This document shows, in pieces, positions 38,137 to 49,307 of a stretch of DNA of 64,000 bases; the stretch's first letter is position 1; every line of letters begins with the position of its first letter. This stretch comes from Burkholderia sp. USMB20 (GTDB lineage: Bacteria; Pseudomonadota; Gammaproteobacteria; Burkholderiales; Burkholderiaceae), in contig NZ_JTAN02000001.1 of NCBI RefSeq assembly GCF_000949135.2, forward strand, positions 1-64,000, written 5' to 3'. A model generated the notes under the pieces. That model was not told where the DNA came from, searched no databases, and saw only the letters and a list, made by a program, of their open reading frames with translations. Made by a program: the position numbers and the translations under genes.

Positions 38137-40012
38137 ATGAGGGCGAACGTGCAGAAGAGCTTCAAGGGAATCCCGTGGTGGGGCTGGGCGTCGGCCGCCG
38201 TGCTGTATGTCGGCGTGGCGGGCGCGGCGGTCGATTTCGCGTGGGAACGCGCGATCGACGCGCTCGAGGAAACCGGCGCGCACCGGCTCGACCTGTACGC
38301 GTCGAGCCTCAAGAGCGAACTCGGCCGCTTCGAGATCCTGCCCGGCCTGGTCGCCCGGCAAGACGGCGTGCGCGCGCTGCTGCGGGCCGCGCCGCAAGAC
38401 CGGCCCGCGCTCGCGCACACGGTGGACACGTATCTCGAAGCCGTGAACCGCGATGCGGGCAGCGGCGCCGTCGACGTGATCGACCTGCAGGGCGAAGTGA
38501 TCGCCGCCAGCAACTGGAACGAGACGATCAGCTTCGTCGGCACCAACGTGTCGTACCGGCCGTACTTCAAGGATGCCCTGGCGCACGGCAGCGGCCGCTT
38601 CTTCGGGATCGGCACCAACACCGGCGTGCCGGGCGTCTATTTCGCGAGCGCGGTGCGCGACGGTGGCGTGCCGATCGGCGCGGCGGCCGTGAAGATCAGC
38701 GTCGACCCGCTCGAATCCGCGTGGCGCGCGCCGGGCGTCGCCGCGATGGTGGTCGACGGCAACGGCGTGGTCGTGATCTCGACCGAGCCGGCGTGGAAGT
38801 TCACCGCGCTGCGCCCGATCACCGCGCAGCAGCAGCGCGACATCCAGGCGTCGCGGCAATACGCGGGCCGCACGGTCGACATGCTGCCCTACCGCCACCT
38901 CGGCGACCGCAGCGCCGCCGCATGGTTCGGCACGTTCCCCGATCCGCGTCACGCCGGCCGCAGCACGCGCTATCTCGTGATGTCGCGGCCCGCGCCGCAG
39001 GCCGGTGATTCGCTGATGGTGCTGCTCGACATCGCCGGCGCGCGGCGCCAGCAGCAGACCGCGTTCGCGTTCGTCACCGGCGCGTTCCTGATCGCCGCGC
39101 TGCTGGCCGGCTACGCGATCCAGCGGCGCCGGGCGATCGTCGCGCGGCTGAACGCCCAGGATGCGCTGCGCCGCGCGAACGACCGGCTCGAGCTGACCGT
39201 CGCGCAACGCACGGCCGCGCTGACGGCGGCGAACGAGCGGATGCAGCGCGAGATCGTCGAGCGCGAGCGCACCGAGCAGCGGCTGCGCGATTCACAACAG
39301 GAAGTCGTGCACGCGGGCAAGCTCGCGGTGCTCGGGCAGATGGCCGCGGGCCTCACGCACGAGCTGAACCAGCCGCTCGTCGCGATCCGCACGCTGTGCG
39401 ACAACGCGCGTACGTTCTTCGAGCGCGGCCAGCCGGCGCCGGCGTATGCGAATCTCGAACGGATCGGCAAGCTCGTCGACAGCATGGCCGTGCTCACCGG
39501 CGAGCTGAAGACCTTCGCGCGCAAACCCGACGTCGAGCGCGTCGCGGTGTCGCTGAACGAGGCCGTCGCGCATGCGCGCCTGATCTACGATGCGCGGATC
39601 CGCGACGAAGGCGTGCAGCTCGACGTGAACATCGCGCCCGGCACGACGGTGTCCGCGGAATCGAGCCAGTTGCAGCAGGTGATCGTGAACCTGCTCGGCA
39701 ACGCGCTCGACGCGGTGCACGACGCGCCGGTGCGGCGCATTGTGATCGAAGCCGCCGGGCCGGACGACGCCGGCCGCGTGCGTTTCTCGGTGGCCGACAG
39801 CGGCGCGGGCATCGCGCCCGACGTGCTGCCGCACCTGTTCGAGCCGTTCGTCACGACCAAGCCGCGCGGCCAGGGCCTCGGGCTCGGCCTCGCGATCACG
39901 TCGCGCATCGTCGAGGCGTTCGGCGCGAAGATCGCCGCGACGAACCGCGACGAAGGCGGCGCGCAGTTCAGTATCGAATTCGCGGCGGCAACGCCGCAAC
40001 AGAGGATAGAGC

Positions 40013-40023
<11 letters not shown>
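38137..40023 (+). CDS. DctB-type sensor histidine kinase
   Basis: About 628 residues. Helix 1 (about 14-36), a periplasmic double-Cache-like sensor of some 270 residues (VDVIDLQGEVIAASNWNETISFVGTNVSYRPYFKDAL, GTNTGVPGVYFASAV), helix 2 (QTAFAFVTGAFLIAALLAGYAI) and a coiled coil come first. The kinase core follows: H-box GLTHELNQPLVAI, N-box NLLGNALDAV, DSGAGIAP and GQGLGLGLAI. This is the DctB layout for C4-dicarboxylates. The start is ATG 38137; GTG 38149, with a better ribosome site, is the alternative. It overlaps the regulator gene by 11 bp. Confidence 0.88.
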
Positions 40024-41374
<1,351 letters not shown>

Positions 41375-41399
41375 CGCGAACGAGGATACGCAGAACAGC

Positions 41400-41729
41400 A
41401 TGGATCGCATCGACATCACCGAACGCGGCCGCATCGACGGCCACCTGATCCGCGGCGTCACGCGCGCGCAGAAAACCTTCCGACCGAGCGACTGGCCCGA
41501 GCGCCTCGCGGGTGTCATCACGCTGTTCGTCGGCGAGCGGCGGCCCGGCTATCCCTGCGCACTGTCGCGGCTCGCGATGCCGGTCGTCGATGGGGGCGCC
41601 AAATGCCTGTTCGTGTCGGACGAATTGCGCGACGTATGCGCCGACGCGTTCGACTTCGCGATGCAGTTCGCCGCCGACAACGACCTTCCCGTCGAGCTTC
41701 AGACCGCGCCCGCGCTGGCGGTGCGGTGA
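41400..41729 (+). CDS. DUF3579 family protein
   Basis: 109 residues from the ATG at 41400; GTG at 41364 would add 12 residues and overlap the regulator gene. The sequence HLIRGVTRAQKTFRPSDWPERLAGVITLF ... RPGYPCALSRLAMPVVDGGAKCLFV is typical of the DUF3579 family of beta-proteobacteria. No function is known. It probably shares the two-component transcript. Confidence 0.8.
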   Translation: MDRIDITERGRIDGHLIRGVTRAQKTFRPSDWPERLAGVITLFVGERRPGYPCALSRLAMPVVDGGAKCLFVSDELRDVCADAFDFAMQFAADNDLPVELQTAPALAVR

Positions 41730-41823
41730 TGCGCGGGTCGCGTTCGGCGGCCCTTTCTCCCGTTTCCCCCCGCTCAGATGCGCGCCTGCGCAGGCGTTCA
41801 CACGTGCTTTCAGCCGCCAAATA

Positions 41824-41838
41824 AATCATCAGATGATT
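41824..41838. repeat. 15-bp palindrome upstream of hydrolase gene
   Basis: AATCATCAGATGATT is a palindrome around a central A in an A/T-rich stretch. It lies 151 bp before the hydrolase start. It could be an operator. Confidence 0.35.
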
Positions 41839-41988
41839 GAAGACTTCGGCACTTCCCCACGCTGCGACAAGGGTTTTCAGCCGAGCCATCAATAAAATTG
41901 ATCGTCACGATGAAAATTATGCGTTTTCCTTGCAGCTTGCCGTGAGGCATAGTTGCGATGTGATGACGCACCCATTGAGTTTTCAGTC

Positions 41989-42840
41989 ATGAACATGCGA
42001 ATCGAGCCTTCGGTGCTCGCGAACCCCGACCTGCAATTTGCGACGCTTTCGTCAGGCATCAGCCTGCCGTATGTCGAGCGGGGCAGCGGCGCACCGATGG
42101 TCTTCGTGCACGGATCGTTGTGCGACTACCGTTACTGGGATCCGCAACTCGCGTCGTTGTCGGCCCATTACCGCTGCATCGCGCCGAGCCTGAGCCATTA
42201 CTGGCCGGCCGTCGAGGCGGGCATCCAGGACGAGTTCAGCTGGCAGAACCACGTCGACGAGCTCGCCGAATTCATCGACGCGCTCGATCTCGGCCCCGTG
42301 CATCTCGTCGGCCACTCGCGTGGCGGCAGCGTCGCGTTCAACGTCGCGCGCCAGCATCCGCAGCTCGTCGACACGCTGACGCTCGCCGATCCGGGCGGCC
42401 CGCTACAACAGCCGGGCGTGCGCGAAGCCGCGCTGCCGGCCGCCGCGATCGCCCTGCGCACGCAGGCCGTGAACCTGATCGGGCAAGGCGAAGTGGAAGC
42501 CGGCCTCGAAATGTTCGTCGACTCGGTGAGCCTGCCCGGCGCATGGAAGAAGAGCACGTCGCGCTTTCGCACGATGGCGATCGACAATGCGAGCACGCTG
42601 CCGAAGCAGCTGCAGGATCCGCTGCCCGCGTATTCGCAGCACACGGCATCGGATATCGCATGCCGCACGCTGCTGATCGACGGCCAGCGCAGCCCGAAGA
42701 TGTTCCGCAACAACGTCGACACGCTGTCGCAGTGGATCGGCGATGCTCAACGGCAGACCGTCGCCGGTGCGTCGCACGGGATGAACGCCGCGAGCCCCGC
42801 GGTGTTCAACCGTTACGTGCACGAGTTCGTCGCCGCGTAA
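41989..42840 (+). CDS. alpha/beta hydrolase
   Basis: 283 residues. The oxyanion region is MVFVHGSLCDYRYWDPQL, the nucleophile elbow GHSRGG holds the catalytic Ser, and a C-terminal GASHGM supplies the His. The class covers esterases, lactonases and C-C hydrolases; the substrate is unknown. The ATG at 41989 is used; upstream in-frame codons lack a ribosome site. The upstream DNA is unusually A/T-rich with a palindrome. It probably stands alone, since the next locus is decayed. Confidence 0.85.
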   Translation: MNMRIEPSVLANPDLQFATLSSGISLPYVERGSGAPMVFVHGSLCDYRYWDPQLASLSAHYRCIAPSLSHYWPAVEAGIQDEFSWQNHVDELAEFIDALDLGPVHLVGHSRGGSVAFNVARQHPQLVDTLTLADPGGPLQQPGVREAALPAAAIALRTQAVNLIGQGEVEAGLEMFVDSVSLPGAWKKSTSRFRTMAIDNASTLPKQLQDPLPAYSQHTASDIACRTLLIDGQRSPKMFRNNVDTLSQWIGDAQRQTVAGASHGMNAASPAVFNRYVHEFVAA

Positions 42841-42945
42841 CGCTCGCGGGCGGCATTCGGTCCGCCCGTCACTTCCCGTCACTTCCCGCCCCTTTCCTGA
42901 ACGAAGCGATACGGGCTGCCCCGCATCGCTTCGCCCGCCTCCGCG

Positions 42946-43089
42946 TCAAACGATCGGTTCGGGCTTGCGCGTCACCGCATCCGACAACCCGAACACGCTG
43001 TCGAACGACCAGTTGTACGCGAACGTGAAGATCGGGAAGAACACGATCAGCACGGACGGCGAACTCGCGCCGCTCGTGTTCGCGAACAT
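42946..43089 (-). pseudogene. C-terminal remnant of a PACE-family efflux transporter
   Basis: The minus strand encodes SSPSVLIVFFPIFTFAYN followed by WSFDSVFGLSDAV, matching the last helix and ending of PACE (chlorhexidine/acriflavine-type) transporters as I recall them (LIVFF..YTF.FNW.FD.VFGLP). The first two-thirds of the about 145-residue protein, including three helices, is missing. No ribosome site precedes the fragment, so it is almost certainly not functional. Confidence 0.45.
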
Positions 43090-43102
43090 CCGGAACGGGC
43101 TG

Positions 43103-43201
43103 CCGCCGCCCGTGTATCTGCGGCGGCCGAAACATACGGGGCTCGGCAAGGCAGCCAGCGAACTGATGCGGGCACTGCGGGCTGAAGGCAGTCACGGCTG
43201 A
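43103..43201 (+). pseudogene. possible C-terminal remnant of a LysR regulator
   Basis: The plus strand encodes LPPPVYLRRPKHTGLGKA followed by ASELMRALR and a stop, which resembles the final strand and helix of LysR proteins. PACE genes are often divergent from LysR genes, and the position and direction fit a deletion that joined both C-termini. The short length makes this tentative. Confidence 0.25.
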
Positions 43202-43264
43202 TCGGTGCGGCGAATCATCGCCGCACCGTCGGTCAACGCTGGATGGTTTGACCGTTAGTTGCGG

Positions 43265-43696
43265 TTAATGCGAACCAGCCGCCGCACCCTGGATCGAATC
43301 GACGAGCGCAGCGTTGTCGTACCGTCGCCCGGCAATGCCCCATCCGCCGTCGACCGCATGCACGACATTCACCCAGATCTGCGCCGGCGTCAGCCGCCCG
43401 CCTGCGCGATGCAGCACGATCGCGGTCGCCCGTTCGACGAATTGCCGCTGCTTGTCGGGCGCCGCGAGCGCCACGGCCGGCAGCTTCAGCTCGACGAATG
43501 CCGCGGGCTCCGCGCGACCATGCACGAAGGTCCGGTGACGCGGCAGCACATTGAGCGAGCCGATCACGTTCGGCGCCAAGAACGCATTCCCGGTCAGCCC
43601 TTCGACCTCCAGCAGCGCATCGGTCAGTTCGGCAAATACCGGCCCTTCGTCTTCCTGCGAGAAAACCCCTTCAGATACTGTCAGCGTAATCGGCAT
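43265..43696 (-). CDS. tautomerase family protein
   Basis: 143 residues beginning Met-Pro-Ile-Thr, so processing leaves the catalytic N-terminal Pro of the tautomerase superfamily. It is twice the length of 4-oxalocrotonate tautomerase, as in fused or MIF-like members (VERATAIVLHRAGGRLTPAQIWVNVVHAVDGGWGIAG). The substrate is unknown. It is divergent from a TetR gene with a clear operator between them, so the pair is probably induced by a small organic compound. Confidence 0.85.
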   Translation of the reverse strand: MPITLTVSEGVFSQEDEGPVFAELTDALLEVEGLTGNAFLAPNVIGSLNVLPRHRTFVHGRAEPAAFVELKLPAVALAAPDKQRQFVERATAIVLHRAGGRLTPAQIWVNVVHAVDGGWGIAGRRYDNAALVDSIQGAAAGSH

Positions 43697-43772
43697 CGCA
43701 CGTTCTCCAGGTCAGGTCATCGGAATCGTGACGTGATATAAATATCAGTCACTCTCTATACATTAGACACTG

Positions 43773-43810
43773 ATCGCTCTCTATGCAAGCGATAAAGAGC
43801 GATCGCTCTG
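43773..43810. promoter_or_regulatory. TetR-type operator cluster
   Basis: GATCGCTCT (43773-43781) and AGAGCGATC (43797-43805) form a perfect dyad with a 15-bp spacer. A third copy, GATCGCTCT, at 43802-43810 overlaps the second. It lies immediately before the TetR start (43824) and 77 bp before the tautomerase start. Confidence 0.65.
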
Positions 43811-43823
43811 AAGCGAGCCTGTC

Positions 43824-44420
43824 ATGCGTTATTCCGTCGAGCACAAGCACGAAACCCGCGCGCGCATTCTCGAGGCGGCGAGCCGCCTGTTCCGCCAGGA
43901 GGGCTATGGCGGCTCCGGCATCGGTCCGCTGACGAAGGCGGCGGGCGTCACCAACGGCGCGTTCTACGGGCATTTCAAATCGAAAGGCGAAGCGTTCCGC
44001 AGCGTGGTCCTCGCCGGTCTCGACCAACTCCGGCAAGGCGTCGCGATCTTCAAGGCCGAGCATGGCGCGCGCTGGCGGCGTCCGTTCGTGTCGTTCTATC
44101 TCGGGCCGCGGCGCACCTGCGCGCTCGGCGAAAGCTGTGCGCTGCCGAGCCTGTCGCCCGAAGTGATGCGCGCCGACGACGACACGCGCGACGCCTATGA
44201 ACAGGCGTTGCGGCAGATCGTCGACGAAGTGTCGTCCGGGCTCGGCGACGCCCCCGACGACGATCGCGCGATCGCGTTCCTCGCGCTGCTGACGGGCGGC
44301 GTCACGCTCGCGCGTGCAGTGCGCGATCCCGAACTGGCGCAGCGCATCGCCGATGCGGTCGGCCGCTACGCGGTGGTGATCGCCGAACGCACGGACGTGA
44401 AGCCCGAACAGCAGGCATAA
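43824..44420 (+). CDS. TetR family transcriptional regulator
   Basis: 198 residues. The N-terminal helix-turn-helix (TRARILEAASRLFRQEGYGGSGIGPLTKAAGVTNGAFYGHFKSKGEAF) is standard, and the C-terminal ligand domain carries CALGESCALPSL, found in many NemR/AcrR-like members that sense reactive compounds through Cys. It likely represses itself and the divergent tautomerase through the dyad 14 bp upstream. Confidence 0.9.
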   Translation: MRYSVEHKHETRARILEAASRLFRQEGYGGSGIGPLTKAAGVTNGAFYGHFKSKGEAFRSVVLAGLDQLRQGVAIFKAEHGARWRRPFVSFYLGPRRTCALGESCALPSLSPEVMRADDDTRDAYEQALRQIVDEVSSGLGDAPDDDRAIAFLALLTGGVTLARAVRDPELAQRIADAVGRYAVVIAERTDVKPEQQA

Positions 44421-44432
44421 CGCACGGCCAAT

Positions 44433-44467
44433 AAAAAACCCCGATCCGCGTTGCCACGGAATCGGGG
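44433..44467 (-). terminator. terminator of the ceo efflux operon
   Basis: CCCCGAT-CCG (44439-44448) pairs with CGGAATCGGGG (44457-44467) with one bulge. The A-tract at 44433-44438 gives a minus-strand T-run. It separates the operon from the convergent TetR gene. Confidence 0.75.
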
Positions 44468-44514
44468 CTCTTCGATCAGCCACCTGCTCGAACGGCCCCT
44501 GGCGGGCCGCTGCT

Positions 44515-46050
44515 TCAACGCGCGGCGACTTCCGCCTTGACGGACGCCGCATCGCCGACGGCCGTCGGCACCGCACCCCACCCGCCGCCCAGCGCACGGA
44601 TCAGGTTCACGGTCGACACGGCCTGCGCCCCGGTCAGCTGGTTCGCCTGCAACTGCGACTGCAGCACCGACCGCTCGCTGTCGATCACGTCGAGATAGGC
44701 CACTTCGCCTTCCTGATACTGCGTCCGCGACAGCGTCGCCGCACGGCGCGACGCATTGACGGCCGCATCCTGCGCGCGAATCTGGTCGTCGAGCAGACGC
44801 AGATCGGCGAGATTGTCCTCGACCTCGCGGAACGCGACGAGCACCTGCTGCCGGTAGTTCGCGACCTGCTCGTCATACTGCGCGCGCGCCTGCTGCACGC
44901 CGGCCGCCCGTCGCCCGCCGTCGAACAGCGGCAGCGTCAGCGCGGTGCCGGCGAACGGCCCGAGCAGGAACGTGCGGCTCGACCACATGAACAGGTTGCC
45001 GAGCGTCGACGCCTCATAGCCGAACGCGCCCGTGATATCGAGCTTCGGGAAGTACGCCGACTTCGCGAGACCGATCCGCGCGTTCGCGGCCGCCATCGCG
45101 CGCTCGGCCGCCGACACGTCCGGGCGGCGTTCGAGCAATGCCGACGGCAGACCCGGCGGGACCTTCACCGCGACCGGCACGATCGGCGTTTCCTTGAACG
45201 CGAAGTCCGCGGGCGCCTTGCCGAGCAGGATCGCGAGCGCATGCTCGGACGCCGCGCGCCGGCGCGCGACGCCGACCGCATCGGCCTGCGCGGTCGCCAG
45301 CTCGTTCTTCGCGCGCGACACGTCGAGCTCGCTGATGTCGCCTTCGTTGAAGCGGCGCTGTACGAGCTTCAGCGCCTGATCACGCAGTTCGACCGTGCGG
45401 CGGTACAGGTCCTGGTCCGAGTCGAGCTGGCGCAGTTCGAAGTAGTTCTGCGCGACGTCCGCCTGCAGCGCGAGCTGCACCGAACGGAACAGCGCTTCGC
45501 TCTGCGCCTGGTCGGCACGCGACGCCTCGACGTTGCGGCTCACGCGGCCGAACAGGTCGGCCTCGTACGACACCGTGCCCTGCGCGCGCCACAGCGTCGC
45601 GGTGGTCGGGCCGGTGCCCTGCGGCTGGAACTGCGACGCCGACGACAGCCCTTCGCGCGTCGGCCCGAACCCGGCGCCGACCTGCGGGAACCACTGCGAG
45701 CGCGCGGTGCGGGTCGCCGCACGCGCTTCTTCGACGCGCGCCGCCGCGGCCTTCAGGTTCTGGTTCGCGGCGAGCGCCTGCGACTCGAGCGAGTCGAGCA
45801 CCGGATCGCCGAACACCTTCCACCATTCGCCGCGATGCTCGCCGTCCGCCGGTTCGGCGGTCTTCCACGTGCCGGCCTGTTCGCCGGCCGCGAGCGTCGG
45901 CGCTTCCTTGAACGCCGCGGGCGTCGACACGTCCGGGCGCTTGTAGTCGGGCCCCACCGCGCACGCGGCGAGCAGCGTCGCGAGCAGGGTGCTCGCGGCC
46001 GCCACCTTCGCGAAGCGCATCAGGCCATTCGTGTTGTGCATGTTGTCCAT
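44515..46050 (-). CDS. opcM: RND efflux outer-membrane lipoprotein
   Basis: 511 residues of the OprM/NodT family. The signal peptide ends in the lipobox LLAAC, giving lipidated Cys about 31 residues in. Two homologous outer-membrane-factor repeats follow (EEARAATRTARSQWFPQVGAG; ANARIGLAKSAYFPKLDITGAFGY). It forms the outer-membrane tunnel for CeoAB. The start at 46050 has GAGGA eight bases upstream; an ATG at 46068 overlapping ceoB is possible. Gene order and sequence match OpcM of the Burkholderia cepacia complex. Confidence 0.9.
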   Translation of the reverse strand: MDNMHNTNGLMRFAKVAAASTLLATLLAACAVGPDYKRPDVSTPAAFKEAPTLAAGEQAGTWKTAEPADGEHRGEWWKVFGDPVLDSLESQALAANQNLKAAAARVEEARAATRTARSQWFPQVGAGFGPTREGLSSASQFQPQGTGPTTATLWRAQGTVSYEADLFGRVSRNVEASRADQAQSEALFRSVQLALQADVAQNYFELRQLDSDQDLYRRTVELRDQALKLVQRRFNEGDISELDVSRAKNELATAQADAVGVARRRAASEHALAILLGKAPADFAFKETPIVPVAVKVPPGLPSALLERRPDVSAAERAMAAANARIGLAKSAYFPKLDITGAFGYEASTLGNLFMWSSRTFLLGPFAGTALTLPLFDGGRRAAGVQQARAQYDEQVANYRQQVLVAFREVEDNLADLRLLDDQIRAQDAAVNASRRAATLSRTQYQEGEVAYLDVIDSERSVLQSQLQANQLTGAQAVSTVNLIRALGGGWGAVPTAVGDAASVKAEVAAR

Positions 46051-46060
46051 CTTGTTGTCC

Positions 46061-49000
46061 TCAAGCATCCGAAGCCGACGCACCGGAAGGCGACACGCCA
46101 TAGCCGGCCGAGTCCTTGCCCGCGACGTGGATCTTGCCGCCCGCCAGCGTGCGCAGCACGACGTAGAACACCGGCGTCAGCATCAGCCCGAACAGCGTCA
46201 CGCCGAGCATCCCGAAGAACACCGCGACACCCATCGCATGGCGCATTTCCGAACCCGCACCGGTCGACGTGACGAGCGGCACGACGCCCATGATGAATGC
46301 GATCGACGTCATCAGGATCGGGCGCAGCCGCAGCCGGCTCGCCTCGATCGCGGCCTCGAGCGGCGTCCTGCCGTCGTGCTCCAGTTCACGTGCGAATTCG
46401 ACGATCAGGATCGCGTTCTTCGCGGACAGCCCCACCAGCACCATCAAGCCGATCTGCGTGAAGATGTTGTTGTCGCCCTGCGTGAGCCACACACCCGTCA
46501 GCGCCGACAGAATGCTCATCGGCACGATCAGGATCACCGCGAGCGGCAGCGTCAGGCTTTCATACAGCGCGGCGAGCACGAGGAACACGAGCAGCACGCT
46601 GATCGGGAACACGTACATCGCCGAATCGCCTGCCAGGATCTGCTGGTACGTGAGGTCGGTCCATTCGAACCGCACGCCGCGCGGCAGCGTTTCATGCGCG
46701 ATACGCTCGATCGCCGCCTGTGCCTGACCCGACGAGAAGCCCGGCGCCGGGCCGCCGTTGATGTCGGCTGCGGTGTAGCCGTTGTAGCGCACGACCATTT
46801 CCGGGCCGAACGTCGGCGTCACCGTGACGAGCGACGACAGCGGCACCATTTCGCCCTTGTCGTTGCGCGTCTTCAGCTGCAGGATGTCGTCCGCGCGCTG
46901 ACGGAACGGCGCGTCGGCCTGCACGCGCACCTGGTACACGCGTCCGAAGCGGTTGAAGTCGTTCACGTACAGCGAGCCGAGATACACCTGCATCGTGTTG
47001 AACACGTCGGTGACCGGCACGCCGAGCTGCTTCGCCTTCACACGGTCGAGATCGACGTTGAGCTGCGGCACGTTGATCTGGTAGCTCGTAAACAACGGGC
47101 CCAGCTCAGGCGCCTGCTGCGCGCGCTTGATGAAGTCGTTGGTCGCATCCGACAGCTTCGCGTAGCCGACCGCGCCGCGATCCTCGATCTGCATCTTGAA
47201 CCCGCCGAGCGTGCCGAGGCCGAGCACCGGCGGCGGCGGGAACACCGCGACGAACGAATCCTTGATCGCACCGTACTGCTGGTTCAGCGCACCGGCGATC
47301 GCACCGGCCGACAGCGCCTTGCCGTGCCGCTCCGAGAACGGCTTGAGCGTGACGAACACGATGCCCGCGCTCGAGCTGTTGGTGAAGCCGTTCACCGACA
47401 GCCCCGGGAACGCGACCGCACTCTCGACGCCCGGCTGCTTCAGCGCGATCGAACCCATGTCGCGGATCACCTTCTCGGTGCGGTCGAGCGACGCGCCGTT
47501 CGGCAGCTGCGCGAACGCGATCAGGTATTCCTTGTCCTGCGCGGGCACGAAGCCGCCCGGCACGACCTTCGACACGAGCACAGTCGCACCCACCAGCACG
47601 AGGTACACGCCGAGCATCAGCGTCTTGCGCGACAGCACGCCGCGCACGCCGCGGCCGTAGTTCTCCGCGCCGCGATGGAACACCTTGTTGAAGCCGCGGA
47701 AGAAGCCGCCGAGCACGCGGTTCATCACGCGCGTGAGCCAGTCTTCCTTGTCGCCGTGGCCCTTCAGCAGGATCGCGGACAGCGCCGGCGACAGCGTCAG
47801 CGAGTTGAACGCCGAGATCACCGTCGAGATCGCGATCGTCATCGCGAACTGCTTGTAGAACTGGCCGGTCAGGCCCGACATGAACGCGAGCGGCACGAAC
47901 ACGGCGACGAGCGTCAGCGCGATCGCGATGATCGGCCCGCTCACTTCCTGCATCGCCTTGTAGGTCGCCGCCCGCGCGTTCATCCCGCTCTCGATGTTGC
48001 GCTCGACGTTCTCGACGACGACGATCGCATCGTCGACCACGATCCCGATCGCGAGCACCATCCCGAACAGCGACAGCGCGTTGATCGAATACCCGAACGC
48101 CAGCAGCAGCGAGAACGTGCCGATGATCGACACCGGCACCGCGATCAGCGGAATCAGCGACGCGCGCCAGGTCTGCAGGAACACGATCACGACGATCACG
48201 ACCAGCGCGATCGCTTCGAGCAGCGTGTGCACCACGGCCTTGATCGACGAGCGCACGAACTGCGTCGGGTCATAGACGATCTTGTAGTCGACGCCGGCCG
48301 GCATGTCCTGCTTCAGCTCGGCCATCGTCTTGCGCACTTCGTCGGAGATCTGCAGCGAGTTCGCGCCCGGCGACTGGTTGATCGCCATCGCGACGGCCGG
48401 CTTGTTGTCGAGCAGCGAGCGCAGCCCGTACTCGGACGCGTCCAGCTCGATGCGCGCGATGTCGCGCAGATGCGTGACGCCGCCGTCCGGCGTCGTCTTC
48501 ACGACGATGTCGCCGAACTCGTCTTCCGTCTGCAGACGGCCACGCGCGTTCACCGACAGTTGCAGCGGCGTGCCGGGCAGCGACGGCGACGCGCCGATCA
48601 CGCCGGCCGCGACCTGCACGTTCTGCTCGCGGATCGCCTGCACGACGTCCTCGGCCGACAGTCCGCGCTGCGCGACCTTCTGCGGATCGAGCCACACGCG
48701 CATCGCGTAGTCGCCCGAACCCCACAGCTGCACCTGGCCGACGCCCTGGATCCGCGACAGGCGATCCTTCACGTTGATCAGCGCGTAGTTGCGCAGGTAG
48801 GTCATGTCGTAGCGGTTGTCCGGCGAGATCAGGTGGACCACCATCGTCAGCGTCGGCGAGCTCTTCACCGTGGTGATGCCGAGCCGCTGCACGTCTTCCG
48901 GCAGGCGCGGCAACGCCTGGTTCACGCGGTTCTGCACGAGCTGCGTGGCCTTGTCCGGATCGGTGCCGAGCTTGAACGTGACGGTGATCGTCATGTTGCC

Positions 49001-49261
49001 GTCGCTGTTCGCCTGAGACTGCATGTAGAGCATGTCCTCGACGCCGTTGATCTGCTCTTCCAGCGGCGACGCGACCGTCTCGGCGATCACTTTCGGGTTC
49101 GCGCCCGGGTACTGCGCCTTCACGATCACGGAAGGCGGCACGACTTCCGGATACTCCGAAATCGGCAGCAGGAACATCGCGATCACCCCGCCGAGCAGGA
49201 CGATCACCGATAGGACTCCTGCAAAGATCGGCCGGTCGATAAAGAATTTGGAAATGTTCAT
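46061..49261 (-). CDS. ceoB: RND multidrug efflux permease
   Basis: 1066 residues, hydrophobe/amphiphile efflux type with twelve helices and two large periplasmic loops. Visible: N-terminal MNISKFFIDRPIFAGVLSV, helix 4 motif GIVVDDAIVVVENVERN with the paired Asp residues of proton relay, and FTQIGLMVLVGLSAKNAILIVEFA in helix 10. Proton-driven export of chloramphenicol, trimethoprim, fluoroquinolones and salicylate is described for CeoB. It ends 11 bp before opcM. Confidence 0.92.
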   Translation of the reverse strand: MNISKFFIDRPIFAGVLSVIVLLGGVIAMFLLPISEYPEVVPPSVIVKAQYPGANPKVIAETVASPLEEQINGVEDMLYMQSQANSDGNMTITVTFKLGTDPDKATQLVQNRVNQALPRLPEDVQRLGITTVKSSPTLTMVVHLISPDNRYDMTYLRNYALINVKDRLSRIQGVGQVQLWGSGDYAMRVWLDPQKVAQRGLSAEDVVQAIREQNVQVAAGVIGASPSLPGTPLQLSVNARGRLQTEDEFGDIVVKTTPDGGVTHLRDIARIELDASEYGLRSLLDNKPAVAMAINQSPGANSLQISDEVRKTMAELKQDMPAGVDYKIVYDPTQFVRSSIKAVVHTLLEAIALVVIVVIVFLQTWRASLIPLIAVPVSIIGTFSLLLAFGYSINALSLFGMVLAIGIVVDDAIVVVENVERNIESGMNARAATYKAMQEVSGPIIAIALTLVAVFVPLAFMSGLTGQFYKQFAMTIAISTVISAFNSLTLSPALSAILLKGHGDKEDWLTRVMNRVLGGFFRGFNKVFHRGAENYGRGVRGVLSRKTLMLGVYLVLVGATVLVSKVVPGGFVPAQDKEYLIAFAQLPNGASLDRTEKVIRDMGSIALKQPGVESAVAFPGLSVNGFTNSSSAGIVFVTLKPFSERHGKALSAGAIAGALNQQYGAIKDSFVAVFPPPPVLGLGTLGGFKMQIEDRGAVGYAKLSDATNDFIKRAQQAPELGPLFTSYQINVPQLNVDLDRVKAKQLGVPVTDVFNTMQVYLGSLYVNDFNRFGRVYQVRVQADAPFRQRADDILQLKTRNDKGEMVPLSSLVTVTPTFGPEMVVRYNGYTAADINGGPAPGFSSGQAQAAIERIAHETLPRGVRFEWTDLTYQQILAGDSAMYVFPISVLLVFLVLAALYESLTLPLAVILIVPMSILSALTGVWLTQGDNNIFTQIGLMVLVGLSAKNAILIVEFARELEHDGRTPLEAAIEASRLRLRPILMTSIAFIMGVVPLVTSTGAGSEMRHAMGVAVFFGMLGVTLFGLMLTPVFYVVLRTLAGGKIHVAGKDSAGYGVSPSGASASDA

Positions 49262-49307
49262 GGGTTGCTCTGTCTGGTTGAACGCGGAAATCGAAGCGGC
49301 GGGCCGC

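Noticed and set aside
45989-49213. Very long open frame antisense to ceoB
   Set aside because: It is a GC-rich codon shadow (Arg/His-rich, no domains, no start signal); the sense strand encodes a full RND permease.
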